The notes: generated from the letters alone by a model not told the origin. Counted from the first letter of the stretch, positions 15,510 to 24,171 are shown. The stretch: DNA of 34,166 nt from Singulisphaera sp. GP187 (GCA_945861245.1 CAMAUE010000047.1:1-34166), one strand, 5' to 3'. A program made the numbers and translations.

Positions 15510-15580
15510 GTTTTCCCGCTTGCGGCTTAGCGCTCGGGCTCGGAATACCCAGAGCGAGCGCTAAGCCGCAAGCGGAAAAC
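15510..15580. repeat. cgcttgcggcttagcgctcg palindrome (fullest copy)
   Basis: The left arm starts gttttcccgcttgcggctta and spans 15510-15536. The right arm spans 15555-15580 and is its complement but for one extra C in the left arm. Other copies are at 25184-25237 (perfect 21-bp arms), 20337-20390, 30048-30090 and 34060-34098, with a degenerate one at 4126-4190. It lies between folD and the transporter. Confidence 0.85.
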
Positions 15581-15636
15581 AACGTCGGTACCTTCCTAAT
15601 CGACACGCGAATGCCAAGCGGCGCGCGGAGAAAAAT

Positions 15637-16743
15637 ATGCTACCGCTGAATACAGCCACGCGCATTGGATTAAGCATACTGCTGCTTCTCGCCGGCGTTG
15701 TTGCACTGCATTTGGGCGCATCGGTCTTTATGCCGATGTTTGTCGCTTTGCTACTCGCTACGGTGCTCGGCCCAGCAGCGGTTTCGCTGCACGAAACGTT
15801 CAAGATACGCTGGGGCGTTGCGTGCATGACCGTCGTGGCGACACTGGTGCTCATTAACTTGCTGCTCGTCGCGATTTTCTCCGCCAACGCCACCGTCATG
15901 GTCACGAAGATGTCGGACGAGAAGCAAATTCTCGAAATCTACAATTGGAAACTTCGTCCGAAGCTTGAGAAAGTCTGGCCTGTCGAGTTGGACCCCGACG
16001 TATTCCCGAAAAACGCCAAGGATATTCGGAGTATCGGTGCTCTGCGTTACTTTATCGATGCCGCCCCGGATTATTTCCGCAAGACGGCCCGCGTTACTGC
16101 TGACTGGAGCTGGCAGGTAATTCTGACCTTGTTCATCACCTTCTTCGTGTTGCTCGAAGGAAAGATGCTGGCAAAACGTGTCGTCGCGATCTTCGGGCCT
16201 ACGCCGGAGATTCAGGGCAAAGCCACCGAAGTGCTGTTCGAGATGGCAAAACAAGTGCGGAACTATCTCGTTTGGCGAACCCTCATCAACCTCGGCTTGG
16301 CCATCGTGATGGGCATTCTCTACCAGATGTTCGGTCTGACGCAGGCCTGGAACTGGGCGGTCCTGCTGGCGGTGCTCAATTACGTACCGTATCTCGGTCC
16401 GTTGCTTGCGATAGTGCCGCCGTTCCTGGATGCGTTCATCTTCGTCGATCCCGCCGCCGCGATCGTGTTGACGGTTCTGTACATCGTTGTGATCGTATTG
16501 GAAGGGTATCTCGTGGTGCCGTTGGTCATGGGCCGCAGTATGGATTTGAATGCGACGACGGTGATGCTGGGCTGCCTGTTCTGGGAATTGGTGTGGGGCA
16601 TGACGGGCCTGTTCTTGGCGATGCCGATTATGGCCGGCTTGAAGGCGATATTGTTCCACGTACCCGAATGGCGGCCGTGGGCGAATCTGATGAGCGCGGA
16701 AGAGCATCCGCTGGAGAATCCCCCGGCACCGCCGGCTGGCTAA
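15637..16743 (+). CDS. AI-2E family transporter (YdiK/TqsA/PerM family)
   Basis: The product has 368 residues and belongs to the eight-helix AI-2 exporter-like family. Helices are visible at about 10-28, 30-52 and 63-84 (VACMTVVATLVLINLLLVAIF), then a soluble loop of about 70 residues. A helix follows near WQVILTLFITFFVLLEGKML. Next come a cluster around LGLAIVMGILYQMFGLTQAW, the family motif AVLNYVPYLGPLLAIVPPFL, and the last helices with VLEGYLVVPLVMGRSMDLNA and FWELVWGMTGLFLAMPIMA. Members include TqsA, implicated in AI-2 export, and Na/H antiporters; the substrate cannot be read from the sequence. The C-terminal tail is Pro-rich (ENPPAPPAG). Confidence 0.88.
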   Translation: MLPLNTATRIGLSILLLLAGVVALHLGASVFMPMFVALLLATVLGPAAVSLHETFKIRWGVACMTVVATLVLINLLLVAIFSANATVMVTKMSDEKQILEIYNWKLRPKLEKVWPVELDPDVFPKNAKDIRSIGALRYFIDAAPDYFRKTARVTADWSWQVILTLFITFFVLLEGKMLAKRVVAIFGPTPEIQGKATEVLFEMAKQVRNYLVWRTLINLGLAIVMGILYQMFGLTQAWNWAVLLAVLNYVPYLGPLLAIVPPFLDAFIFVDPAAAIVLTVLYIVVIVLEGYLVVPLVMGRSMDLNATTVMLGCLFWELVWGMTGLFLAMPIMAGLKAILFHVPEWRPWANLMSAEEHPLENPPAPPAG

Positions 16744-17195
16744 TCTCCTGTGATTTTCAAAATCCAAAAGCACAAACGTAGTCCGTATTCAGGAATCGAC
16801 GGGCCACTAACTACGACCAACCCCTTCGGCCCGGTGATCGTCGGAATTGGCGTGGTCGGTTGGTTGCTTGGTGTTGCATCCGTGGTCCGTGGGTCAGGCT
16901 TTCCAGCCTGACTAATTTTGACGACTTCGTGGGGCAGGCTTTCCTGCCTGCCGCATTTTTTGACGATCAGGGGCAAGCTACGGCAGGCTAGAAAGCCTGT
17001 ACCACGGACTCCTGACTCCTGACTCCTGACCAACCACGGCACGGCCTCAACTTTTCGGCGTGGCCATGTCATGTTGGGAATAGAAAGCTTTTTCATCTTG
17101 GGAAATCGCGGCGCATGCTATAGAATGCGAGGACTGGGCGGAAGCGGTCGCCGATAACATTTTGTGTAGAACGAACGTCAAGGGGGGCCTTTTCG
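16744..17195. repeat. Spacer with aggctttccagcctg palindromes, no gene
   Basis: This 452-bp spacer holds a palindrome family shared with 13101-13242. Segments are ccgtgggtcaggctttccag at 16887-16906, gtggggcaggctttcctgcc at 16929-16948, and the complementary cggcaggctagaaagcctgt at 16981-17000. Just before it, ggtcggttggttgcttggtg repeats a string found at 14496. A tatagaatg string at 17119-17127 may be part of the promoter for the DUF1501 gene. No gene is supported. Confidence 0.75.
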
Positions 17196-18500
17196 ATGGC
17201 ATCCAACATCACACGCCGAGATACACTTAAACTCGGGCTTGGCACGCTCCTTGGCACGGGGCTGGTTGATCTGCTTCGCTTGCAATCGCAGGCGGCGGGG
17301 ACCTCGGCGGCGCCGGCGCGTAGCTGCATCCTCATCTGGATGGACGGCGGGCCGACGCACTACGAAACCTTCGATCCCAAGCCGAATGCTCCCAGCGAGA
17401 TTCGTGGCGAGTTCACGCCCATCGCTACGCGGACCACGGGCATGATGTATTCGCAGCACATGACCAAGCTGGCGAGCATCTCCGATAAATTCACGACCAT
17501 TCGCTCGATTCGCCACGACCAGGGCAATCATGGCGCGGGCAACCATTACATGATGACCGGTGCGCCGCCGCGGATCCCGGTCGGGTGTGGGGCGTTCGTC
17601 AGCTTTCATCCGAGCATGGGTTCCGTCACCGCGCATGAACGCGGCGCTCCGCACGGGCTGCCCGCGTATTTTTCGATGCCGACGATGTCACGCTCGGGCG
17701 GGCCGAATTTTCTCGGCGCTCGCTATGCGCCGTTTGTCGTTGAAGACAATCCGAACGTGGCCGACTTCCGCGTGCGCGATGTTGCCTTGCCGCGTGGGTT
17801 GTCGGAAGGGCGATTCGACTCCCGGCGTGAGATTCGCTCGGAAGTAGATCGTATGCAGCGCATCCTCGATCAGCAAGCGGGCGATCCGGTCAACGCGCTC
17901 GAAGAACATTACACGCAGGCCCACAACCTGATGCGTTCGCGCGAAGCCCAGGCGGCATTCGACATCACACGCGAACCCGACCGGGTGCGCGACGCCTATG
18001 GCCGCAATCCGCTGGGCCAGCGTGCACTGCTGGCGCGTCGTTTGGTGGAAGCGGGCGTGCCGTTCATTACGCTGTACGATGGCGGCTGGGATCATCACGT
18101 GGATCTGTTTGCGTCGTGTCACCAGCGACTGCCGTCGTGGGACAACACCGTGGCGACGCTTATCGAAGACCTGGATCAACGCGGCCTGTTGGCGAGCACG
18201 ATGGTCATCGCGCTCGGCGAGTTCGGCCGCACGCCGCAGATCAATCCACGGGCCGGGCGCGATCACTGGAGCAACTCGATGTCGGTATTGTTCGCGGGCG
18301 GCGGGACGCCAGGCAATCAGGTCATCGGCGCGACGGATGTCCGTGGCTACGCACCGGTTGGCCGCACGAACAGCCCGGAGCAGTTCGTCTCCAGTGTTTA
18401 CCTCAAGCTCGGCATCGACCCGGGCAAGATACTCTACACGCCACAAGGCCGACCGACGCATCTGGTGAGCGATCACAACCCGATCGCGGAGTTGATGTAA
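17196..18500 (+). CDS. DUF1501 protein with Tat signal
   Basis: The product has 434 residues. The ATG at 17196 follows the SD-like aaggggggcc. The N-terminus NITRRDTLKLGLGTLLGTGL is a twin-arginine signal, so the folded protein is probably exported. The DUF1501 domain is of alkaline-phosphatase/sulfatase-like fold. CILIWMDGGPTHYETFDPKP carries the metal-binding Asp/His region. HMTKLASISDKFTTIRSIRH, VTLYDG-like PFITLYDGGWDHH, MVIALGEFGRTPQINPRAGRDHW and FVSSVYLKLGIDP are the later signatures. In planctomycetes it is usually next to DUF1549/DUF1553 and PPC genes. Here a PPC gene follows after 77 bp, suggesting co-transcription. The substrate is unknown. Confidence 0.93.
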   Translation: MASNITRRDTLKLGLGTLLGTGLVDLLRLQSQAAGTSAAPARSCILIWMDGGPTHYETFDPKPNAPSEIRGEFTPIATRTTGMMYSQHMTKLASISDKFTTIRSIRHDQGNHGAGNHYMMTGAPPRIPVGCGAFVSFHPSMGSVTAHERGAPHGLPAYFSMPTMSRSGGPNFLGARYAPFVVEDNPNVADFRVRDVALPRGLSEGRFDSRREIRSEVDRMQRILDQQAGDPVNALEEHYTQAHNLMRSREAQAAFDITREPDRVRDAYGRNPLGQRALLARRLVEAGVPFITLYDGGWDHHVDLFASCHQRLPSWDNTVATLIEDLDQRGLLASTMVIALGEFGRTPQINPRAGRDHWSNSMSVLFAGGGTPGNQVIGATDVRGYAPVGRTNSPEQFVSSVYLKLGIDPGKILYTPQGRPTHLVSDHNPIAELM

Positions 18501-18577
18501 GCGGCGTCGGATCGTGGAGTTGCAGGCGATACTGTCGAGGTGTAAGAACGCTCTCGGGCTGGCGGAGAAAATCGAGC

Positions 18578-20164
18578 ATGAAGAGATGCCTCGCATCTTT
18601 CGTCGCACTGACGATCTTTACCTCTGTCACAGGCGTTTCCCACGCCGCGCCACCGAAGCTCGACTTCCTCTTCCCCGCCGGCGGCCAGCGCGGCACGACC
18701 GTGGATGTCACAGCGAGTGGCACGTTTGAACGCTGGCCGGCCAAAGCCTTCGTTGATCGCGAGGGCATCGAAATCACGCCTGCCAAGACCTCCGGAAAAC
18801 TCAGCATTGCGATTGCCAAGGACGCGGAGCCGGGCGTCTATTACCTACGCTTGCAAGACGCTGACGGCGCCAGCGCGTTGAAGCCGTTTATCGTTGGTAT
18901 ACTGCCCGAAGTCATGGAGAAGGAACCCAACGACGATCCGAAGAAGCCACAGATACTCGACAGCTCCTCCGTTGTCGTCAACGGTCGGCTCGATAAGCCC
19001 GGCGACGTCGATACGTTTTCCGTCAAACTCACCAAGGGCGAAACGCTGGTCGCGGCCCTCGATGCCAACAAGACACTTCGCTCCCCGATGGACGGCGTGC
19101 TGCAAATCCTCTCGCCTGATGGATTCGTCCTCGAACAAAACGACGACTACCACGGCCTCGATCCGCAAATTGCCTTCACCATTCCCAAGGACGGACTTTA
19201 CCTCGTACGCGTTTTCGCATTCCCAGCAATCGCGGATTCCACGGTCCGCTTCGGAGGTAAGGAAACATTCGTATATCGGCTGACGATCACGGCAGGGCCG
19301 TTTGTCGATCACACGTACCCGCTGGCGGTGCCGCGCGATGGGCCGAGCGATGTCGGACTTGTCGGCTGGAACTTGCCTGACGACCTCAAGCGATTCAAAG
19401 TCTCACCGCGCCTGGACCTCGACCTGCTGAATCTGTTCGATGCTCGCATCGCCAATCCGTTCGCTGTTCAGCTCGCGCCGAATCCAAGTATCGTGAAAAC
19501 GAAGGCAACTCGCGCCGAGTCGCAGAAGGTCGCAATTCCGACGACGATTACGGGCCGACTTGAGAAGCCTGGCGACATCGACGTGTTCGAGTTCACGGCG
19601 AAGAAAGGGGACAAACTTTCGTTCGCCGTCGCGTCGCGCACTCTCGGATTCCCGCTCGATTCGGTACTGCGTCTGACGGACTCGGCCGGCAAAACGTTGT
19701 TGCAATCCAAAGCCGCAAAGATCGGCGATGACCCGGCACTGAACTACGCAGTCACGCAGGATGCGGCCTTTCGCCTGGAGATCAGCGACCTGCACGATCA
19801 CGCTGGCCCGCGTTATGTTTATCGTTTGCGCATCGGCACACCTGTGCAGGACTTTGACGTTAAAGTTACCGGCGACAACTTCACAGTCGTTGCCGGCAAG
19901 TCACTGGAGATTCCCGTTGCGATCACACGATTCGGCGGCTTTAAGGACGAAATCACACTTCAGGTCGAAGGCCTGCCCAAGGCGATCAAAGCCACGCAGA
20001 CACCGAAAGGAATCACGCTGCAAGCCGCGAACAGGCCACCGATTGGCCATGCGATCCGCATCGTCGGGGTTTCGTCCACAGGCGTTACGCGCATCGGCCA
20101 TGCGACCGTGGCCGATTTGGGGCGATCGACGATGTCACTCTGGTTGACGGTGAGCGGGAACTAA
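18578..20164 (+). CDS. Secreted PPC-domain (bacterial pre-peptidase C-terminal) protein
   Basis: The product has 528 residues. ATG 18578 opens a signal peptide (MKRCLASFVALTIFTSVTGV, cleavage after SHA). The mature start PPKLDFLFPAGGQRGTTVDV is a Tig/IPT-like strand pattern common to this planctomycete family. Two PPC-like domains follow. The first is near residues 112-235, with EKEPNDDPKKPQ, GRLDKPGDVDTFSVKL and GLYLVRVFAF. The second is near 315-425, with TTITGRLEKPGDIDVFEF and FRLEISDLHDHAGPRYVYRL. PPC domains are beta-sandwiches that often bind Ca or accompany secreted enzymes. No protease domain is present. It probably works with the DUF1501 protein encoded just upstream. Confidence 0.88.
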   Translation: MKRCLASFVALTIFTSVTGVSHAAPPKLDFLFPAGGQRGTTVDVTASGTFERWPAKAFVDREGIEITPAKTSGKLSIAIAKDAEPGVYYLRLQDADGASALKPFIVGILPEVMEKEPNDDPKKPQILDSSSVVVNGRLDKPGDVDTFSVKLTKGETLVAALDANKTLRSPMDGVLQILSPDGFVLEQNDDYHGLDPQIAFTIPKDGLYLVRVFAFPAIADSTVRFGGKETFVYRLTITAGPFVDHTYPLAVPRDGPSDVGLVGWNLPDDLKRFKVSPRLDLDLLNLFDARIANPFAVQLAPNPSIVKTKATRAESQKVAIPTTITGRLEKPGDIDVFEFTAKKGDKLSFAVASRTLGFPLDSVLRLTDSAGKTLLQSKAAKIGDDPALNYAVTQDAAFRLEISDLHDHAGPRYVYRLRIGTPVQDFDVKVTGDNFTVVAGKSLEIPVAITRFGGFKDEITLQVEGLPKAIKATQTPKGITLQAANRPPIGHAIRIVGVSSTGVTRIGHATVADLGRSTMSLWLTVSGN

Positions 20165-20194
20165 AATGAATACGTTCAACGGGTGATTTTATCG

Positions 20195-20285
20195 CTTTTC
20201 CGAGCCGCGACCCGTCAGGGAGCGGCCGACAATGTGCGCACGGCATACAGTCGGCCGCTCCCTGACGGTCGCGGCTCGGAAAAGG
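20195..20285. repeat. ttttccgagccgcga palindrome, 35-bp arms
   Basis: The left arm (20195-20230) and right arm (20250-20285) are complementary over 35 positions, apart from one extra C in the left arm. The core is gagccgcgaccgtcaggg followed by gcggccgac. A half copy of the same family starts at 34134 and runs off the window end. It lies downstream of the PPC gene. Confidence 0.85.
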
Positions 20286-20336
20286 TTCGATTCGTCCGAA
20301 AATGCGACATTTCCAACCGTGCGAAGGATGTTTTCG

Positions 20337-20390
20337 CTTTCCGCTTAGCGCTCGCATGGAGTCGTGTGAGCGCTAAGCCGCAAGCGGCAT
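20337..20390. repeat. cggcttagcgctcg palindrome, deleted left arm
   Basis: The right arm gagcgctaagccgcaagcgg (20370-20389 region) is the family consensus. The left arm ttccgcttagcgctcgca lacks the internal ttgcgg. It lies 30 bp before the PQQ-propeller gene start. Confidence 0.7.
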
Positions 20391-20420
20391 TCAGCCAAAT
20401 TCCATTGCAGGAGACATTCC

Positions 20421-22037
20421 GTGTTGCCACGTTGTTTTGTCCTCGCGTTGATTCCACTGTCGTTTGTCACCGCCGAGCTTATCGCCGGTGGCAACAAAAA
20501 ATATCCGCTCGATGCCCAGCTCAAGGTGCTGGAGGCGGATGTCAAAAATCCCGTCTATCGCAAGCTTGTGCTGGAGAAGATGCTCATCACCGACATCGCC
20601 GCCGAGTGGCAGCGCGTCGCGACGGTGGACAACGCTGACAGCTTCATCGAAAAGCACGGCGGCAAGGAAAAGGTGCTTGGCGACGCCGAGTTGAAGAAAG
20701 CTTACGAGCGCCGGCTGAAGATTCGGACGGACTATCTGGAACTGATGCGCGATGGCTATCGCAAGTACAAACAGATTCCGCCATTCGACAAAGGCGCGAA
20801 GGCCGAGCCGGCGGGCACATCGATTCGCAAGACGAACGCGGCGGCGCTGGAGCTTTCCGTCATCCTGCCGTCGCCTGGCGCGGATAAGCATTGGCCTCGC
20901 TTCCGCGGTCCCGATGGCCAAGGCGGCGCGGGCGACATGACGTTGCCAACGACGTGGGACAAGGACGGCCGCAATATTGCCTGGCGGACGAAGCTCACGG
21001 GCCTGGGCAACTCGTCTCCCGTCATCTGGGGCGATCATATCTTCCTCACCAGCTCCAACGTCAAGGGCACGGAGCGTTTCATCCACGCCTATCATCGCGT
21101 CACCGGCAAGCCGCTCTGGACTCGTCAAGCCCCCGCGCGCGATCCCGAGCCAGGCGTGCGCGACAAGAACGGCTACGCCTCGGCCACGCCCGTTACCGAT
21201 GGCGAACGCGTCATCGTCTTTCTCGGTTCATGCGGCATCCTCTGTTACGACTTCGACGGCAAGCTACTTTGGCATTACGATTCGCTCAAAATCAAAACCA
21301 CGCACGGTACCGGCTCCAGCCCCGTTCTCTACAAAAACCTCGTCATCCTTGCCCAAGACCAGAACCAAACCGATTCCATCTTCGTAGCGCTCGACAAAAC
21401 AACAGGCAAACTCGTCTGGACCGCCAAGCGTGGCAAAGCCATGACCTGGACTACGCCGACACTGGCCCGCATCGGCGAGCGCGACGAACTTCTCATCGCC
21501 GGCGCGGAAACGGTTCGCAGCTATGACCCGAACACCGGCACCGAACTCTGGTCGCTCCGCGGGCCTACCGTCGAAGTCGTGCCGATGGTCGTCGTCGGCA
21601 AAGACATGTTGTATTCGTCGTCCGGCCGCAACGGGCCGACGCTCGGTTTTCGTCCCGGCGAGAAAGGCGATGTCACGCAGACGCATCTCGTTTGGCGCGC
21701 AGTCCGCGGCGGACCGCACGTGCCCACGCCGGCGCTGCACAAAGGTCGCCTTTACACGGGTAACGACACCGGCATCATTAGCTCGCTCGACGCCCAGACT
21801 GGCAAGCTCGTCTACCTTGAGCGGGTCGATGACCGCTTCGCCGCCTCGCCGATCGTCGCTGGTGGTCTGCTGTATTTCGCGGGAGAGACCGGCATGACCT
21901 ACGTCGTCCGCGCTGGCGATACGCTCGACATTGTCGCCCGCAACGATCTCGGCTCGCCGATCCTCGCATCGCCAGCAGCGGTGCAAGGGCAATTCTTCAT
22001 TCGCACGGAAGCCGAACTCGTGTGCATCGGGAAGTGA
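20421..22037 (+). CDS. Secreted PQQ-like beta-propeller protein
   Basis: The product has 538 residues. The start is GTG 20421, supported by caggaga (20408-20414) at a good distance. The N-terminus MLPRCFVLALIPLSFVTAEL is a signal peptide. Residues about 25-135 form a charged helical domain. The propeller begins near KHWPRFRGPDGQGGAGDMTL, the usual start in planctomycete PQQ-repeat proteins. The blades carry GNSSPVIWGDHIFLTSS, ASATPVTDGERVIVFLGSCG, GTGSSPVLYKNLVILAQDQ, LDKTTGKLVWTAKRG, SLDAQTGKLVYLERVDDRFA and ASPIVAGGLLYFAGETG. No quinoprotein dehydrogenase catalytic Ca/PQQ site is evident. A structural or binding role, as in BamB-like propellers, is as likely as enzyme activity. It follows the DUF1501-PPC pair on the same strand after a repeat-filled spacer. 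Confidence 0.88.
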   Translation: MLPRCFVLALIPLSFVTAELIAGGNKKYPLDAQLKVLEADVKNPVYRKLVLEKMLITDIAAEWQRVATVDNADSFIEKHGGKEKVLGDAELKKAYERRLKIRTDYLELMRDGYRKYKQIPPFDKGAKAEPAGTSIRKTNAAALELSVILPSPGADKHWPRFRGPDGQGGAGDMTLPTTWDKDGRNIAWRTKLTGLGNSSPVIWGDHIFLTSSNVKGTERFIHAYHRVTGKPLWTRQAPARDPEPGVRDKNGYASATPVTDGERVIVFLGSCGILCYDFDGKLLWHYDSLKIKTTHGTGSSPVLYKNLVILAQDQNQTDSIFVALDKTTGKLVWTAKRGKAMTWTTPTLARIGERDELLIAGAETVRSYDPNTGTELWSLRGPTVEVVPMVVVGKDMLYSSSGRNGPTLGFRPGEKGDVTQTHLVWRAVRGGPHVPTPALHKGRLYTGNDTGIISSLDAQTGKLVYLERVDDRFAASPIVAGGLLYFAGETGMTYVVRAGDTLDIVARNDLGSPILASPAAVQGQFFIRTEAELVCIGK

Positions 22038-22053
22038 CGGCACGCGGAAACCA

Positions 22054-22105
22054 GAGCCGGAAGCCCGCGATAAACGAGAATCACCGTCATCGACACTTCC
22101 GGCTC
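22054..22105. repeat. gagccggaag / cttccggctc inverted repeat
   Basis: Ten-base perfect arms with a 32-base loop lie between the convergent ends of the PQQ-propeller gene and the RidA gene. It shares the gagccgga core with the palindrome at 5555-5616 and may end transcription on one or both strands. Confidence 0.5.
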
Positions 22106-22111
22106 CGAAAA

Positions 22112-22510
22112 TCACTCAATCACCGCGATCAATTCGATCTCGATAAGCCAATCTGGATTCACCAACGCTTGCACACCGACCAGCGTGCTCGTGGGCGGAT
22201 TTTGCTGGTTGAAATAGCGTGCTCGCACTTCGCGCAGGATTGGCACCTGCTCCGACTTCAGACCTACGACATAAAAACTTGATTTCACCACATCCTTGAA
22301 CGTTGCGCCGGCAGCAGCCAGGGCATTTTTCAAATTTTCGAACGTCTGCGTTACTTGAGCGTGAAGGTCACCTTTACCGACGACTTCACCCTTCTCGTTC
22401 ACGCTGACCTGGCCCGATATGTAGATCGTCTTCCCGCCGCGTGACGAGGCAACATGCGTCCACCCAAACGTTGGGCAGAGCGATTTTCCATTGCTGAATT
22501 CAATCGTCAT
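22112..22510 (-). CDS. RidA family protein (YjgF/YER057c/UK114)
   Basis: The product has 132 residues, the standard size of one RidA subunit, which forms trimers in the cytoplasm. It hydrolyses reactive enamine/imine intermediates, for example those from PLP enzymes, or acts as a related deaminase. Motifs are FGWTHVASSRGGKTIYISGQ near the start, DLHAQVTQTFENLKNALAAAG and FKDVVKSSFYVVGL. The C-terminal block PTSTLVGVQALVNPDWLIEI includes the active-site-region Glu. The Arg that closes the canonical RidA carboxylate site is not obvious. A subfamily other than the archetype is therefore possible. Confidence 0.88.
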   Translation of the reverse strand: MTIEFSNGKSLCPTFGWTHVASSRGGKTIYISGQVSVNEKGEVVGKGDLHAQVTQTFENLKNALAAAGATFKDVVKSSFYVVGLKSEQVPILREVRARYFNQQNPPTSTLVGVQALVNPDWLIEIELIAVIE

Positions 22511-22596
22511 TATGGACTCCGGTTATTAGAAGGAAACGGAAAGCGTTCGGCGGATGCCTCACCAGATGGAAGCGTTTGACGAAGGCGAGCGGTCGA

Positions 22597-24093
22597 TCAC
22601 TCAGCGTCTGTGTAGCCAAGCAATTCACGAATCGAGGCAAGCAACTGTTTGTACTTAATCGGCTGAATCAGGCACGCGACGCCCGGGGTATCGGCTAATT
22701 TTTTCTGAAACGGCGTCTGCTCCGGGCCGAGCATCAAGATTCCTTTGCACGGTATATTCTGACGGCGGGCGTCTTCAAGAATGCTCTCGAAGACATAATA
22801 ACCGGTTTCGCCCGTGGTGGCAGCATCGACGATGAGGAGGTCGAACGGCTGCTGGCGAAACCGCTCCAACGCCCGCACCGGGTCGGCGGCGATGAGGACG
22901 CGGAAGCCCTGTTTCTTGAGCTTCTCACGCAGGGCGTCCTGGAGCGTTTCATCGCTCTCGGCCAGGAAGATCGTGGTCTGAGCTTTGGCCTTGGCCGACT
23001 CACCGGGTTGTGAAACGCCGCCGAGTTCGCGTCGGCATTCGCGGACGCGGTCCACCAATTGCGACGGCGTCTGGATGCGCAAATCGGGATTCAGAGTAAG
23101 CAAGCTCTCGACGACGCGGCCGACCGATACAGGAACGTCGAGTTGCTCGGCTTTGAAGGATGCGAGTTTGAGAAACCGCTGAGCGGACATGCGTGCCTCG
23201 GCTCCGCGTTTTGTGTCCAGTGGCGACTTCCCGGTGAGCAGTTCGTAGGCGACGCAGCCGACGAAAAACAGATCGCTACGCGGATCGCCATGCGGTGCGT
23301 TGGTTGCTTTTTCGAGGCCGGCGTAATCGACCGTGCGATCGACATCGACTTCATCCTTGTCGTCGTCCGCGCCAGCGGTTGACGCCGCTACCGTGGCGGC
23401 GATAGCGGCATGGCCCGCATGTACGCCGGCGAGGCCGAAATCCACGAGCTTGGCATGGCCCTGACTGGCCAAGAGCACGTTCGTGAGTTTCATATCGCGA
23501 TGCGTCGTGCCATGGGCGAACGCCGCCGCCAGGCCTGCCGCGATGTCTTCCAAGATGCGCAGCATTTCCGCGGGTTGGAGCGTCTTGCGAATATTGAGAA
23601 TATCACGCAGGTTCCCGCCTTCGACGAACTCCATTACGATGTAATACTGGTTGCTAGATTTCTCGTGATTGACGGCAAGAATCTCGACAATATTGGGATG
23701 GCGCAGCGTCATGCCCATGCGGCCTTCGCGGACGAAGAGTTCGATCTTGTGCTTATCCTCCGACCATTTCTTGCGCAGAATCTTGATCGCAACTTGCGAT
23801 CCCGTGCCAGGTTCGACGGCACGGTAGACCCGTCCGAAACTGCCGGACGCGATTTTGTAAAGGAGCTGATAGCCGCCCAGAATGTAGCCGTTCTTGTCGC
23901 CGCGGATGAGTTTGTTGGTCTGGAATGGGGTGAGGTATTGCTTGCGCTCCATGCATCGCAGAAATTTCTCGGCAGGGCCATTGCGGGCCCCCAGTTCATC
24001 CCACGCTTCGTCGACCTGTCTCGAGGTCAACAAACCAAGTTGCATCGCGGCGTTAGCCAGGGCGGCAGCATCCGAACTCACCATACTCTCCAT
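22597..24093 (-). CDS. Ser/Thr protein kinase with C-terminal response-regulator receiver domain
   Basis: The product has 498 residues. ATG 24093 is chosen because the longer frame upstream runs through a palindrome (24134-24171). Residues 15-70 are a planctomycete-type N-terminal region (LGLLTSRQVDEAW, YLTPFQTNKLIRGD). The kinase domain spans about 74-340: glycine loop ASGSFGRVYRA (82-92), VAIK (Lys104), HRDMKLTN (Asp200, Asn205), DFG (218-220) and DPRSDLFFVGCVAYELLTG. The receiver domain is at about 373-495, with acidic pocket Glu379/Asp381, phosphorylatable Asp423 and Lys480 in PIK. The switch Ser/Thr position appears to be Gly. No transmembrane segment is evident, so it is likely cytoplasmic. 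It would link eukaryotic-like kinase signalling to histidine-kinase phosphorelay. Confidence 0.92.
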   Translation of the reverse strand: MESMVSSDAAALANAAMQLGLLTSRQVDEAWDELGARNGPAEKFLRCMERKQYLTPFQTNKLIRGDKNGYILGGYQLLYKIASGSFGRVYRAVEPGTGSQVAIKILRKKWSEDKHKIELFVREGRMGMTLRHPNIVEILAVNHEKSSNQYYIVMEFVEGGNLRDILNIRKTLQPAEMLRILEDIAAGLAAAFAHGTTHRDMKLTNVLLASQGHAKLVDFGLAGVHAGHAAIAATVAASTAGADDDKDEVDVDRTVDYAGLEKATNAPHGDPRSDLFFVGCVAYELLTGKSPLDTKRGAEARMSAQRFLKLASFKAEQLDVPVSVGRVVESLLTLNPDLRIQTPSQLVDRVRECRRELGGVSQPGESAKAKAQTTIFLAESDETLQDALREKLKKQGFRVLIAADPVRALERFRQQPFDLLIVDAATTGETGYYVFESILEDARRQNIPCKGILMLGPEQTPFQKKLADTPGVACLIQPIKYKQLLASIRELLGYTDAE

Positions 24094-24133
24094 CGTCTCT
24101 CGTTGGTTCCGCGCATGATTGTGGATAAATGAG

Positions 24134-24171
24134 CAAGCCCAGGGGTGAGTTACTCCGAACCCCTGGGCTTG
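24134..24171. repeat. caagcccaggggt palindrome with ttactccga loop
   Basis: Perfect 13-bp arms (24134-24146 and 24159-24171) have a 12-base loop gagttactccga. The tactccgaaccc string is shared with 5071-5127. It lies just upstream of the kinase start on the minus strand, in the divergent spacer with the HEAT lipoprotein gene. Confidence 0.75.

Noticed and set aside
15751..16773. Long minus-strand open frame opposite the AI-2E transporter gene
   Set aside because: The translation is Arg/His/Gln-rich with no domain, and the plus-strand membrane protein is clear.
17688..18608. Minus-strand open frame across the DUF1501 gene end
   Set aside because: It overlaps conserved DUF1501 motifs and has no start signal or domain.
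21264..22115. Long minus-strand open frame opposite the PQQ-propeller gene
   Set aside because: It is an antisense shadow; propeller motifs on the plus strand explain the coding bias.
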